Assembly (NCBI GenBank): GCA_030052745.1
Contig: JANBVO010000048.1
Coordinates: 1 to 64,000, forward strand
Direction: 5' to 3'
Source of the DNA: Pleurostoma richardsiae
Taxonomy: Eukaryota; Ascomycota; Sordariomycetes; Calosphaeriales; Pleurostomataceae
DNA length: 64,000 bases
The number at the start of each line of letters is the position of its first letter. Position 1 is the stretch's first letter. Under the pieces are notes generated by a model. That model saw only the letters and a list, made by a program, of their open reading frames with translations. It was not told the DNA's origin and did not search any database. Below, piece by piece: positions 52,166-64,000 of the stretch. A program made the position numbers and the translations under genes.

Positions 52166-55100
52166 TTAACACTTGCCTTTCCGTGGAACTACAACGGCGT
52201 CCACAACAGGTGCAAATCGTAGCGCTTGAAGGCGTACGAAATTTCGGAAACACACCTCTTAACGCAAGGAAAGAATGCAACTTAGTTGAGACCGAAAGAG
52301 AAAATCAAAAATCCTGGAGGGCTAAAAGTCAAAAATCTTGTATAATAACTACCTACACGTTGTGAAAGGGGCCGGAGCCGTAGGCACAGATTGTAGCAAT
52401 GGTAATGACAGCGCGGCGTCACACGAAGACCTTGTGCCTAATAAGTGGAAGCGGAAGTGCTAAACTACACATAGTTTAGTGATTTGGCTTTTTCTCGAGG
52501 ACTGTGTAAAGCATCTACTCATCATCAATGATCGCCGTAATAACAGCTGCGTTTTATGAGTACTTAATAATATAAAGCGTCGAACTTTACCCCATCCTTC
52601 ATTCTCTCCCTTTCGTGTCCCATCACTGCAAATATTCTATCTCCTAAATTTCACATGACACACCTCATAACCGCTGCGCCTTCCTGGCTCTGTGTTATGG
52701 CGTTTCCAGCCCTGAGCCATCGCTGTTAAAGTCATTCCCCCTAGTAAACTCCCTCCCGTCGTCCATTGTTTGTTTCCATCAACCCACTGTAACTAAAGTA
52801 TTTGCACACGTCAAAGCAGAATTTGATACGATACAAAGTAAATCTTGACTACAAAGTTGAGAAACACTACGGGAAAGCAAACTTCTATCGGCATCTAATG
52901 CGATAACACACGACGCCTAGTAATGAAGTTACTAAGGTATTTTGAAAACTTTCCTGAACCCGTCCTGGACCCGAATAACGCCTGAGTAAGCGGAAGCAAA
53001 CTGATCAAGCAACTGGGGTGTCTGAGGGCAAGTGTTGGGAGACGCAGCGTGTCCCGCAACGCAGTTTCCTGACCGCCTCGCGTCTTTCGCTCATGCAGGA
53101 AAATGTGGGATAATATGTCCTAACCGCCAGCTGCGACCGAAGGACTCGGCATTACTCTAGAGATGAGTTCCTTGCACATGGAGCTGGATCATGATATTGG
53201 CTCTCGTTCAGATACTTGATGCCGTAGCTTTAATTAGTGATAGGAGCCTGGTAATCAATAGCCAAGTTCGGGCACGACTCCTTGATTCTGCTGTTGGCAC
53301 ATTTCAAATCAATGGAACGGCGTTTTGTCTGTAAATGGCCATGCTGCATGTAGCAGCCTGACACCCGGATATGCAAATGCACCTTCATCACAGTGCTCGA
53401 TACCTGTCCCGGCTCCTGCCGTCCGGGGCCCTGGCCGCTCTTGCAGGTGGCCCTTGACCTTGACCCTGCTTCCCGCATTCCCCTCCCACTCGTCCAGATG
53501 CCGGTGCGTACAATCGGCACACGCGCTCACCTTGACTCCAGACGGACAGCGATCAGGGGTGATTCGGCGTTGCCATTGACCGTCGGAAGATGATTGCTCC
53601 CGGCCCTATTCCCGAGCCGTTTCGGTCCGGCTTCCCAGACCCTCGGGTCGCACTATCTGTTGCCGCTTTGTAGTCCACCTGAAGCCATACGTGCAGAGAG
53701 TTGACTATCCAGCTGAGCAGACACTATTTTCACAAGACTACCTCTGTTCTCGCCCATCCAAATACCGTAACTCTCACAGTTCCCAACCACAGCGGCACCA
53801 CAAACATCTATAAATCTCCGGTGGAATTTCCTAGGCATCCACGGCAAGTCCGGAAGCCTGTGTGCTCTGCAATTGCTATTCTCTGTTATCGGCGTGCGCC
53901 CCGCGCTCCGCCCGATCGTGTTCGCAAGCTAATGCAAGAGCGGATTTGGTGCTTAATAGGGCAGATCCCACATTCCTTGTACGCCCTGTATCTTCTTCAT
54001 ATGGATCTAGCGGGCGGATCCCTGGCTTGCAAGGGCTTCGGAGCTAGGTCATGCTGATGATATCCCACACTCACCGATACTCCCACAGCCTGAGGAAACC
54101 ATGCATATACTGTAGTGCTCCGATGCCATGGTCCAATCGGATGGGGTGTAAGTAGCCCAATTGCAGCCTGCAGGATGAATCCGCTCTGGGAGAGACCGGG
54201 ACCTGCCCACAGACTCAGCAGGGCCCCCTCGAGGCAAGGGAGCTTCTGGGACCATTCAAGCATATTTAGCACTCAGGTCGGACGTCATTGGTTTCCAGCA
54301 GCTCGGTCAGACTCGCGCCGTGCCTCCCACGCGCTTAAGCCGTGTCTCATGTGAGAACATAGGGTACCAACAGCGATTCCTGCCTGGGGGGGTTGGTTGA
54401 AAGTGATTGAAGGTGGCGATCCGGGGGGGCCAAACAGCAGTTTGGGGATTGGGACCACCACCTCGGCGACCATTCCGTGATGCTGGGACAACTTTGGTGT
54501 GCAGATGCCCATTAACAGGCCAATTATACCCTCCATCCTCGCGGTACCCGCATTCCTTCAGCTCTTCTTTGGTTCTCTCCAAGCCTCCGTTCCAGTCCTG
54601 CAAGCTGCATACACTACTGCATGCCGAACTATCCACACGGTACCTACGTGTCACCACTTAATTGATAGCTGGGACGAGGCAGACGCGTAAATGGCCTACG
54701 GCGTCATATCACCCCTCAACCATGAGCACGCTCGCAGACGGCTAAGCTTCTCGTAGCATGTTTCCGATGAGCTCATGAAAATCAGACGACGCCGGGCTCA
54801 TACCACAGAGAGGAGGCCGAAGCTTCCGTTGTATTTCTTTTGGCGAAACCAGGCGGCCCATCATCCATAGCCATACTGGACCGACTGCATGGTTAGGCGT
54901 TAATACGAGCGGATATCTACGTCTAGAAACAGGGTGTCCCAAAGATAGCACCAGAGGGGCTGTCATAGGTCAATGAGCTGGCTGAAAAAGGCGCCGTCGT
55001 GTGGCGGTTCTCTCTAGGAGCGTGAGCATGAGACACTCGGTCTGAGACATACAGAAAACGGGCGAGCAGATTACGTACATGAGAGACAAAACGCCACAGG

Positions 55101-56032
55101 GGATCCTTCTTCCTCAACGGTAGAACGGCCATGATCGCCTTTCTGGAAGGACAAGGTATCCCGCTCGTTTGATACCAACCCTGCATATGCACGCTTGTCC
55201 ATCCTACAGCTGTCACCCGTGCACTGCAAGTTTTGCAGAATAGACCTAGAAATCAGCAACTGTCGAAGGCAGGTTTGTACCTCGGCACCCAGGGAGGCCT
55301 TTTCCTGCTTTAGCTGGGCCTGGAGACTGGTAGCTGTCCGCTAAGTGGTTGCCAGCCACAACGGTGCAGAGCGAGAGCCCACCCTCCCACACGCTTTCGC
55401 CGCCGTTGCTGTATCACCAATCTGGCCCGATCGACTGCTCAGTAACCCACCCAGGCTCAGACCGGCCTCGCACCACTGCATCCTACGCAACAGACTAAGG
55501 GTCCTAGGCTGTCATCTGGATGCCCCGGAGCCTCGATGGGCGTCGATAACATGCATTGGCACACCCTCTCCGGCAACGGCGACCCTTTCTGCATTCCGAG
55601 AACTGCTCCACCCATGACAGCATGCAGAGAGCGACCAGCAGGCCGTGAGGGGACCATCGCCGTGATCGAATCATGGTCCCCACTGACACGCTCACCTTCA
55701 GGATCTTCGTCCTGTTGGTCAGGCTTGACCGCCTATGCAAGCCCCCACGTGCATGGCTTGGGGGATACCTGGAACGATCAAGACGTGGATTCTTTCCCAT
55801 GCATAGTAGCACTTTGTAGACTGACTCTGTACAGGTCAAGGTGTGATCACCGTTGACCGTCGGACACTATTGGTCGCTCTTCTATCTTCACAGCCTCCGG
55901 AGTCTCCATCCCCTATCGGAGGATATCTGGCTCCGCGCTTGTGACCTCCCGAGACGGTGTGCAAGAGTATATGAGGTTTGGAGCGAGTCTCAAAGGTGAA
56001 CACCTCGGGAATCATCGGGCTCTACCCTCTCC
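52166..56032. other. Gene-free 3.9-kb region upstream of the PKS
   Basis: No domain-bearing frame on either strand; the longest frames (about 118 codons) are low-complexity. The left part (52.2-53.0 kb) is AT-rich, the rest is near average. No tandem repeat, terminal repeat or tRNA is recognised. The last 140 bp are the PKS promoter (listed separately). Confidence 0.5.
55895..55973 (+). promoter_or_regulatory. PKS promoter: CGG-type palindromes and TATA box
   Basis: CTCCGGAG (55895-55902) is a perfect palindrome. CGGAG (55917-55921) and CTCCG (55931-55935) form an inverted repeat with a 9-bp spacer, the layout bound by Zn2Cys6 factors. A TATATG element at 55968-55973 is about 60 bp before the start codon. 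Confidence 0.45.
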
Positions 56033-59000
56033 ATGGCATATCCTGGGGATCCAACATCGAACATGGGTGACTTCCTGCCACTCCAAGAAGTCCCCACGGA
56101 GCCCCTGAGCGGGGAAGTGGACACTGCCGGCACTTCCCAGACAGAGTCGCCGGCCAACTCTATCCAAAGTGTCGATGAATCTACCGAAAATAAGACGGGC
56201 ACGGCTGTAGAACCCAGCACTCAGTCTGAGCTCTCTGGCCAGGGCCCAGCTACACTCGATGCTGGACAGCAGACGGTGGACCAGATTTGCGCAGGGGTCT
56301 CCGTAACAGAGGCCCCATCAGCATACATGGCGGATGCTGCTCCAGAAACTATGGAGGAGAGTCACTCACAGACTGAATATGAAGTCAAACCAGAACCATT
56401 GGATTTCAACGAGTCCAAGCTTGCCCACAAAGGGTCTGCTTCCTCGGAAGAATCGTCAGGCGACCCGGGGAAACTCGATTCGGATAAAGCACCTACTGTG
56501 GACGAGTGTCCTCCGTCAGCGGAACCTCCCATTGATGACACGCCTTCTTCACCATCGGGATCCAGGAGCAGCCGTGGCCCGAGTGACATCTCCTCGCCAG
56601 GTGAAGATAGGTCGCCAGGCGGTACAACAACGCCCACCTCAGACCCCTTCGACCCTGAGGAAAACTCGGCGCAGAACGACTTCCCTGTTCATCAAGGTCG
56701 TGCCGAGTCCTCGGCCGGGCCGTTCAACATCGGTGACTCCCCCAGACCTCTGCCTGAGCCCATTGCCATCTGCGGCATTGCACTCCGCCTCCCCGGCGGT
56801 GTCAGGACCCCCGAGGCGTTCTGGGACGTCCTCTACAACGGCAAGGACCTTCGAGGCCCCATCCCGGCGGACCGGTTTAACATCGACGGCTTCGACGACA
56901 GTCTCGGGAGCAAGAGCGCAGTCAAGACGCGCTATGGGTACTTCTTGGACGAGGACCTCGGCACGCTTGACACGTCCTTCTTCAGCATGAGCAAGCAGGA
57001 GGTGGAGAAGACGGACCCGCAGCAGCGGCAGATGCTCGAGGTCGCGCGGGAGTGCCTCGAGAGCGCAGGGGAGACTGAATACCGCGGCAAGTTGGTCGGG
57101 TGCTACGTCGGCACGTTCGGTGAGGACTGGCTGCAGATGCAGTCGAAAGAGAACCAATTCACGGGAGGGTACAATTTCAGCGGTGACCTGATGATTGCTA
57201 ATAGGTTGTCATATGAGTATGACTTTAAGGGTCCTAGGTGAGTCAGTTGTAATGCACACTTCAAGCACAGATGCCTAACGACTCGCAGCATGGTCATCAA
57301 GACAGGCTGCTCCGCCTCGCTCGTGGGCCTCCACGAGGCTTGCCGTGCTCTGCAGAGTGGCGATTGCACTTCGGCTCTTGTTGGAGGCACATCCCTGTTG
57401 ATGGGACCGACCATCTTCCAGGTCATGACCTCCGAGGGTATCCTGTCGCCGGAGGGATCGTGCAAGACGTTTGACGCTGCCGCCAACGGATTTGCACGGG
57501 CGGAGGGCATCAACGCGGTCTATCTCAAGCCACTAAAGGACGCCATTCGCGACGGTAATCCCGTTCGGGCGGTGATCCGGAACACCGGCACCAACAGCGA
57601 CGGGAAGAGCCAGGGGCTCTTGACCCCGAGCTCTGCAGCCCAAGAGGCCCTAATGAGAAAAGTGTACGAGGATGCCAAGATCGACCCGTCACAGACGGCA
57701 TTTATCGAGGTGAGTACAGCCGCTACGAACAATTATGCAGGCAACTGACAAGAATAGTGCCACGGGACGGGGACGCCGACAGGTGATCCCCTGGAGACGC
57801 ATGCTGTGGCCAATCTTTTCGGGGAGAAAGGAATTTACATTGGCTCAGTGAGTGCAGAACACAACAAGCCCAGGGACTTGGCTAATTGTGTTAGTCAAAA
57901 CCCAATGCCGGGCACTCTGAAGGAGCGTCCGGTTTGACTGGCCTCATCAAGGCAGTGCTGTCGATCGAGAACAAGACCATCCCACCCAACATCAAGTTCT
58001 CTCAGCCGAATCCCAAGAGTAAGTCTGCCCTGGCGTATCGCTTTGTGAACCTGTAAGTGACAATGAGCAGTTCGGTTCAAGGAGGGCAAGATGACAGTCC
58101 CTATTGAGCCGACGCCGTGGCCGGCAGACCGCGCCGAGCGTGTCAGCGTGAACTCGTTCGGCATCGGCGGAACAAACGCCCATGTAAGTTACTAATATAC
58201 GTTGAGCCGAGATGTTACTCACTCTGTGTCCTGCAGGTCATCGTAGAGTCTCTTGAAAGCTTTCGGGGAGGAGTAGCAGTCCCTGAGATGCCCAGTCTGA
58301 TATCACAACCGCAACTCCTTGTGTTCTCTGCGAACTCCCAGGACGCGGTTAGGCAACACGCAGAAAACCACTTGGAATATCTTGTGCAGCACCCGGACCG
58401 CTTAACAGAGATGTCATATACCCTGTCACAGCGAAGGGAGCACCTCCAGCAGCGCATGTTTGCCATTGCAGTCGAGGGCAAGACGCCAGAGCTATTGCCT
58501 CCAGTCAAAGCGCCTCAGCAAAGGATATCACTGGCCATGGTATTCACTGGCCAAGGAGCGCAATGGCCGCAAATGGGCAGGGAGCTGCTTGACTCCGACT
58601 TGCATTTCAGGAGTGATATCATCACCCTAGATGCGATCCTAAGCAACGCGAAGATCCCCCCAGCATGGAACATTCAAGGTAAGTTTTGTCGCGCCTAAAG
58701 ATGGGGTTGATGGCTGACACAGCGCAGAGGAGCTCCTACGGTCGAAGGAAGAAAGCCAGGTGTATCGAGCTGAGCTCTCGCAGCCTCTTTGTACCGCTGT
58801 CCAGATCGGTCTCGTCAATGCCTTCAGAAGACGCGGCATCGTCCCCGACGCAGTTGTGGGACACTCCAGCGGTGAGATAGCGGCGGCATATTCCTCTGGC
58901 GCACTATCCATGCGAGGCGCGATCCTTGTGTCGTACTACCGTGGGCTTGTAACCAAGCAGCAGCAGTTGAAAGGCGGAATGGCTGCTATAGGCCTCGGCG

Positions 59001-62000
59001 CAAACGCGGTGGCTCGTTTCCTCGTAGACGGCGTCGTCGTCGCCGCGGAAAATAGCCCAAATTCGACGACCATCTCAGGAGATCTAGAGAAGGTGGACGA
59101 AGTTGTCGAGGCAGTCAAGCGCGAGAAGCCGGACGTGCTCGCGCGGAAGCTGCAGGTCGACATGGCGTATCACTCGCACCACATGACGGCCATTGGGGAG
59201 CAATATCTAGACCTCATCAAGGGAGAGATAAACGGCGGCGGGAACAATCGCCAACATCCTCAGATACCGATGTTTTCCACTGTCACGACCGAACTTGTGG
59301 AGGAGCCTCTGGAGCCGGAATATTGGATACGCAATCTGACGTCTCCTGTCAAGTTCTGTCCTGCAGTCACGACACTGCTAAAGGCGCTTCCGCAGGTAGC
59401 GTTCCTGGAGATAGGCCCGCACTCGCAGATGGCGGGACCCCTCCGCCAGATCTGCGCCGAAACCCTCGTGCCGTGCACATACACCCCCAGCATGATCAGG
59501 GGCAAGGACTGCGCAGAGACCCTGCTCAGCGCCTTTGGTCAGTTGTGGCAGCAAGGCGTCGGAATCGACTTTGCAGCCCTAACACCCAAGGGCAAAGTAC
59601 TTCCCGATCTTCCTGCCTACCCCTGGGACCACTCCGCCAAGTACTGGTGGGAGGGCCGCATTTCCAAGGACTGGCGATTCCGACCATACGGGCACCACGC
59701 GCTGCTTGGCCAACGTATCCCCGAGAGCAGCGCGTTTGAGCCCTCCTGGAGGGTCGTGCTGGACCTCGAGGACGAGCCGTGGCTGTATGGCCACAAAGTG
59801 CGCGACGACATCGTCTTCCCCTTCGCCGGCTACGTGGCGATGGCGGGCGAGGCTGTCCGGCAGGTCTCCGGCGTCGAGACGGGATACAGCGTCCGGCACG
59901 TCGTTGCCTCCACGGCGCTCGTGCTTGGCGAGAACAAGCCCGTCGAGGTCCTCACGACGCTGCGCCGGCGGAAGCTGACCGATAGCGCGGACTCCGAATA
60001 CTGGGACTTCGCGATCTCGTCGTACTCAGGCTCTGCGTGGATTAAGCACTGCGAAGGAAGTGTGAAGCCAGCGGCCCAGCGGCCGGCTGAACTACGAGCC
60101 TTTCCACGACTCCCTCGCAAGGTCTCCGCTAAGAAGATGTACAGCTCCTTTGCTCGCGTCGGGCTCGTATACGGCCCGGACTTCCAGGGCATCACGTCGC
60201 TTGAGGCGTCCACTACTGAAGCGCGTGCCGTCGCGCAGATCACAGGAGCGATCGCGCGTCCGTTCCTATTCCACCCCGGAACGATGGACTCCTGCTTCCA
60301 GCTGTTCATTGCTGCGCAGATCAAGGGCATCGGGCGGGATTTCAAGCAGCTCGTGGTGCCGACGCTGATTGAGGAGATTGACGTCTTCGCTGGCGCCGAG
60401 AACATGACCGCTGAAGCGTGGAGCGTCGACGACGGCAAAGACGTTGGCATTGACTGCGTCGCAAACGGTCAGCTGGCGATGTGCCTGCGTGGCGCCAGGC
60501 TGACGCCCCTGGAGGATGATAATGTGGCCAGCAATGATGACAAGCACGCCGCTGCGAGACTCGCGTGGTATCCCGACTTTGACTTCATGGACGTCCGGTC
60601 ACTCTTCGATCCCCCGCAGATCTCAAACCAGGTCAAGCAGACCCTTGAGGAAATTGTCCTTCTATGCATCCTCGACTCCGCCGAGCGTGTGGATGGGCTC
60701 GCAATAGGTCAACCACACTACGCCGTCTTCCGCGACTGGCTCTTCCGCGAGAAGCAGCGGGCGATTGACGGAATCTACCCAGCGATCGTCGAGGACGCCG
60801 CTAAGTACGTGAGGCTCTCGCGCGACGAGCGCACAGCGGCGATCCGTGAGCGGACAGCCAGCATTGTGGGAGACAGCCCCCTCTCGAGCTTGATTCAGGG
60901 CACAACTCGCATCTGGGAGAACGTGGAGGATCTTCTTACAGGCAAACAAGACGCGCTGGAGGTCCTTCTCAAAGACAACGTACTAGCTGAGATCTACAAC
61001 ACCGTCAGCTTCGGCTTCTCGCGCTTCGTGAAGGCGCTCGCCACCTCCAAGCCGACGCTGCGGATCCTCGAGGTTGGCGCCGGCACGGGCGGCACAACCG
61101 AGATGATCCTCCGGGGCCTCGTCGGGGGCGCGGGCGCCAATCCGCCCTACGCGCTGTACACATACACCGACATCTCGGCGGGCTTCTTCCCGCAGGCCAC
61201 CGAGCGCTTCGCATACGCGCCCAACATGGAGTACAAGGTCCTGGACGTGTCGCGGAGCGCGCTCGAGCAGGGCTTCGACGCCGGGAGCTACGACCTGATC
61301 CTGGCGCCCAACGTCATCCACGCCACGCCCAACCTCCAAGAGACGCTCGGCAACCTGCGACCCCTGCTGCGCGCCGGCGGCCACTTGGTCCTGACGGAGG
61401 TCTGCGCGGTGGCCCGCGCGCCGGGGTTCGTGTTCGGAAACTTCTCGGGCTGGTGGATGGGCGAGGCGGACGGCCGCAAGTGGGAGCCATACGTGTCGGT
61501 GGACCGGTGGGACCAGGAGCTCAGGGGTGCGGGCTTCACGGGCGTGGACACCGCGGTGCTCGACGGCGAAGACCCGTACCAGCTCTGTGCCGCGATCGTG
61601 TCCCAGCCCGCCGTGAAGAAAGCTAAACTTGCCGTCTCGGCCGTCACTGTGCTGTGCGAGAAGCCAGACGAGGGCGTGACGCAGACCTTGATCTCGGAGT
61701 TGCGAGGGAGGGATATCGACGTCTCCATCACTCGATTTGGCGAAGTTGCTCGCTCCGATCTCCCGATCTTGTGTACGTTTGACCTCGAAGGCCACTTCCT
61801 CGGTGATATCACTAAGGAGAGGTTCGAGGCCTTCCAAATGCTTTGCAGAGAGCACAAGGGCCAGGAGCTGCTCTGGCTGATGCCGCCAACGCAGGTCAAG
61901 CCGACGGATCCACGCTGGGGCCAGACTCTTGGCGTGCTGAGAGCAGTGCAGGCGGAACTTGGTATTCCGTTATACAGCCTCGAGATCTCGGCTGACAAGC

Positions 62001-64000
62001 CTCATTACGCAGACCTAGTCATGAAGGTGCTACAGAAGATTTGTGATTCCGAAGATGTTGAGGAGCTGCGGCCAGATCGCGAGTTTGCCATAGACGGCGG
62101 AGTTGTGAAGATACCGCGATACGAGCCGTTCAGGCTCGAAGATGAGGTATGCATCAAGAGCCAGACTGGTTCTGGGTCGGTCAAGACACTAGAGATTGGC
62201 AAGCCTGGGCTGCTGGAGACCTTGAGATGGGTCGAGACAAGCCATAAAACCCTCGGCGCCGATGAGGTCGAGATCGAGTCCAAGGCTGTCGGTCTCAACT
62301 TCAGGGTATGTTCTTCCCCTGAAAGACAGAAAAAGTGAGCTGACCAGATCAGGATATAATGGTTGCCATGGGCGTGCTGTCTTTCAGCGGATCCAACAGC
62401 CGCCCTCTCGGCCTCGAAGTGTCCGGCATCGTCAGACGAGTAGGGGAGAACGTCCGCCACGTCCTGCCTGGAGACCGCGTCGCCGCCATGGCTCTGGACG
62501 GCTGCTTCTCCACGCATGCCGTGGTCAATGGCGTTCTGTGTGTGAAGATTCCTGACAGCTTGTCGTTCGATGAAGCGGCGACGATGCCTTCAGTCTACAC
62601 CACTTCGCTGCTGGCCCTTTTTCATGTTGGCCAGCTAGAACGCGGCCAGGTAAGATTCCCCCTACCTGACTATAAATGACATCTCTGACAGTAGAAGTCG
62701 GTATTGATCCACTCTGCCTGTGGAGGTATTGGGCACGCCGCTGTCGAGCTCTGTAAAATAATCGGCGCGGAGGTAAGACTTCCGACACGGAGCTAGTGAC
62801 CATCATCCTAATCTCACATTTACCAGGTGTATATAACGGTTGGCAGCGAGCAAAAGGTCAAGTATGCTTTGGAGCACTATGGCCTCCCTCGTGACCGCAT
62901 CTTCAACTCGCGAGATGACTCCTTCGTTGCGGACGTGATGCGTGAGACCGGCGGCGCAGGGGTCGACCTCGTGCTAAACTCGCTGTCGGGGAAGCTCTTG
63001 CATGCCTCCTGGAAGTGCGTCGCCGAGTTTGGCAAGATGGTTGAGCTGGGGAAGCGTGATCTCGTTGGCTTCGGCCAGCTCGACCTGGAGCCTTTCCTCC
63101 TCAACCGGTCGTATTGCTGTGTCGATCTGGCGCACATGATGCAGAAGAGACCTTCCGCGGCGGGCAAGCTACTGGAGGAGACGATCCAATTATATCAGGA
63201 GGACAAAATCCAGCCAATACGCAGCATGACCGCCTTCGAGGCCTCGGATGTCGAGTCTTCCTTTCGTCATCTGCAGAAGGGGGACCATATCGGAAAGGCC
63301 GTAGTAAGGATCCCGGATGATGTCTCAACGATTCCGAGTATTTCTTCCTCAAGCCCGACCCGTTTCAGGGAAGACGCCTCTTACGTCCTGACCGGTGGCC
63401 TGGGTGGCCTCGGTAAGTCAATCGCCCTCTGGATGGTCGAGCGTGGAGCACGCAGCCTGGTCTTCCTCTCCCGCAGCGCAGGCAAGAACGAAGCCGACCA
63501 AGACTTCTTCGCCGAGCTGGAGAGCATGGGCTGCGCCATCACCGCCGTCCCCGGCAAGGCCGACGTGATGGAGGACGTCGAAAAGGCCGTCCGCTCAGCG
63601 CCCAACCCCATCCGTGGCGTGTTCCACCTTGCCATGGTGCTCCGCGACGGCCAGTTTGCCGACCTCCCCTTCGACGACTGGACCGCGGCGGTGTCCCCCA
63701 AGGTCAACGGCGCGTGGAACCTGCACGACGCGCTGGCGGGCGCCGACCTCGACTTCTTCGTGGCGACGAGCTCCATCGTGACCTGCTGCGACCAGGTCGG
63801 CCAGGGCAACTACACGGCCGCCAACTGCTTCCTCGAGGCCTTCTGCCAGCACCGGCGCGCCCTCGGGCAGCCGGCGGCCGTGCTCAACATCTGCCCCGTC
63901 GAGGACGTGGGCTTCGTGGCCGAGAACCCCGCCGCGAAGAAGAAGCTGCGGGTGCAGGGGCTGTACTTCCTCACCGAGAGCGAGACGCTCGATTACTTCG
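56033..64000 (+). CDS. Highly reducing polyketide synthase (KS-AT-DH-MT-ER-KR, partial)
   Basis: Ten exons in the window: 56033..57237, 57289..57709, 57758..57847, 57895..58018, 58071..58183, 58237..58678, 58728..62305, 62353..62649, 62698..62772, 62827..>64000, about 2506 residues so far. KS begins near residue 243 ([13 protein letters not shown]) with catalytic Cys in TGCSASLV (about 408), His in [11 protein letters not shown] (about 544) and His in KPNAGHSEG (about 579). [10 protein letters not shown] and GHSSGE (Ser about 844). DH: HALLGQ, GHKV and DSCFQ. C-methyltransferase: [13 protein letters not shown] (about 1578). ER: from VGLNFR with [21 protein letters not shown] (about 2304), with Ser in ATSSIV and Tyr in GNYTAAN. 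All key residues are present, so it looks active. The carrier domain lies beyond the right edge. Exon 9 may start 3 nt earlier. Residues 1-240 are an acidic, Ser/Pro/Glu-rich extension before KS that most such enzymes lack. Confidence 0.95.

Noticed and set aside
52166-56032. Possible transposon or gene in the long gap
   Set aside because: No terminal repeats, no transposase-like text and no frame over about 120 codons; only a chance 12-base match (TTGACCGTCGGA) between two places.
57301-57321. KS active site TGCSAS instead of TACSSS as a sign of inactivity
   Set aside because: The cysteine and both histidines are present, and this variant occurs in active-type highly reducing PKS branches.
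60983-61998. Minus-strand frames of 290 and 236 codons
   Set aside because: Antisense of the PKS methyltransferase region.

Overview
The window is nuclear DNA from a filamentous ascomycete (Pezizomycotina, most likely Sordariomycetes; this is inference). Support comes from many short GT-AG introns (mostly 45-95 nt), several Zn2Cys6 regulators, a HET-domain protein, an NB-ARC/TPR relic, an OTT_1508-type deaminase and a highly reducing polyketide synthase, all beside single-copy housekeeping genes of the fungal set (RTC1, SFH5, RPN11, RPD3). Most gene models were spliced by eye by joining open frames at GT-AG sites that keep a family alignment going. Exon limits are in each entry. || Layout. 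(1) 0.3-5.3 kb: a Zn2Cys6 regulator, a 14-TM DHA-type MFS exporter and an MDR (quinone-reductase-like) oxidoreductase. The exporter and reductase diverge from a promoter carrying a CCGAY repeat array, so this may be a small export/detoxification module. (2) 5.9-19.9 kb: an accessory stretch. It holds a HET protein, a ubiquitin C-terminal hydrolase, a broken sugar permease, an SDR, a decayed Zn2Cys6 regulator, a small DUF4267-like membrane protein, an NB-ARC/TPR relic and a fungal nucleic-acid-deaminase-like gene. (3) 20.8-42.3 kb: a conserved core with RTC1 (GATOR2/SEACAT), a small zinc/membrane protein, a mitochondrial SDR of the arabinitol dehydrogenase type, SFH5, a secreted type-B carboxylesterase, two fungal proteins of unknown function, RPN11 and RPD3 head to head, and an intron-bearing tRNA-Ala(AGC). 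(4) 42.8-52.2 kb: an amino-acid/GABA/choline-type permease and a nitrilase-family hydrolase diverge from a promoter with GATA sites, followed by a Zn2Cys6 regulator, a MATE exporter and an agmatinase-like ureohydrolase with a signal peptide. The set looks like nitrogen-compound uptake, breakdown and export. (5) 52.2-56.0 kb: about 3.9 kb with no gene I can support. (6) 56.0-64.0 kb: a ten-exon (so far) highly reducing PKS with KS-AT-DH-MT-ER-KR, running off the right edge before any carrier domain. Partner genes of a polyketide cluster would lie to the right. || No rRNA, CRISPR array or intact transposon was recognised, and I saw no retroviral or capsid-bearing element.
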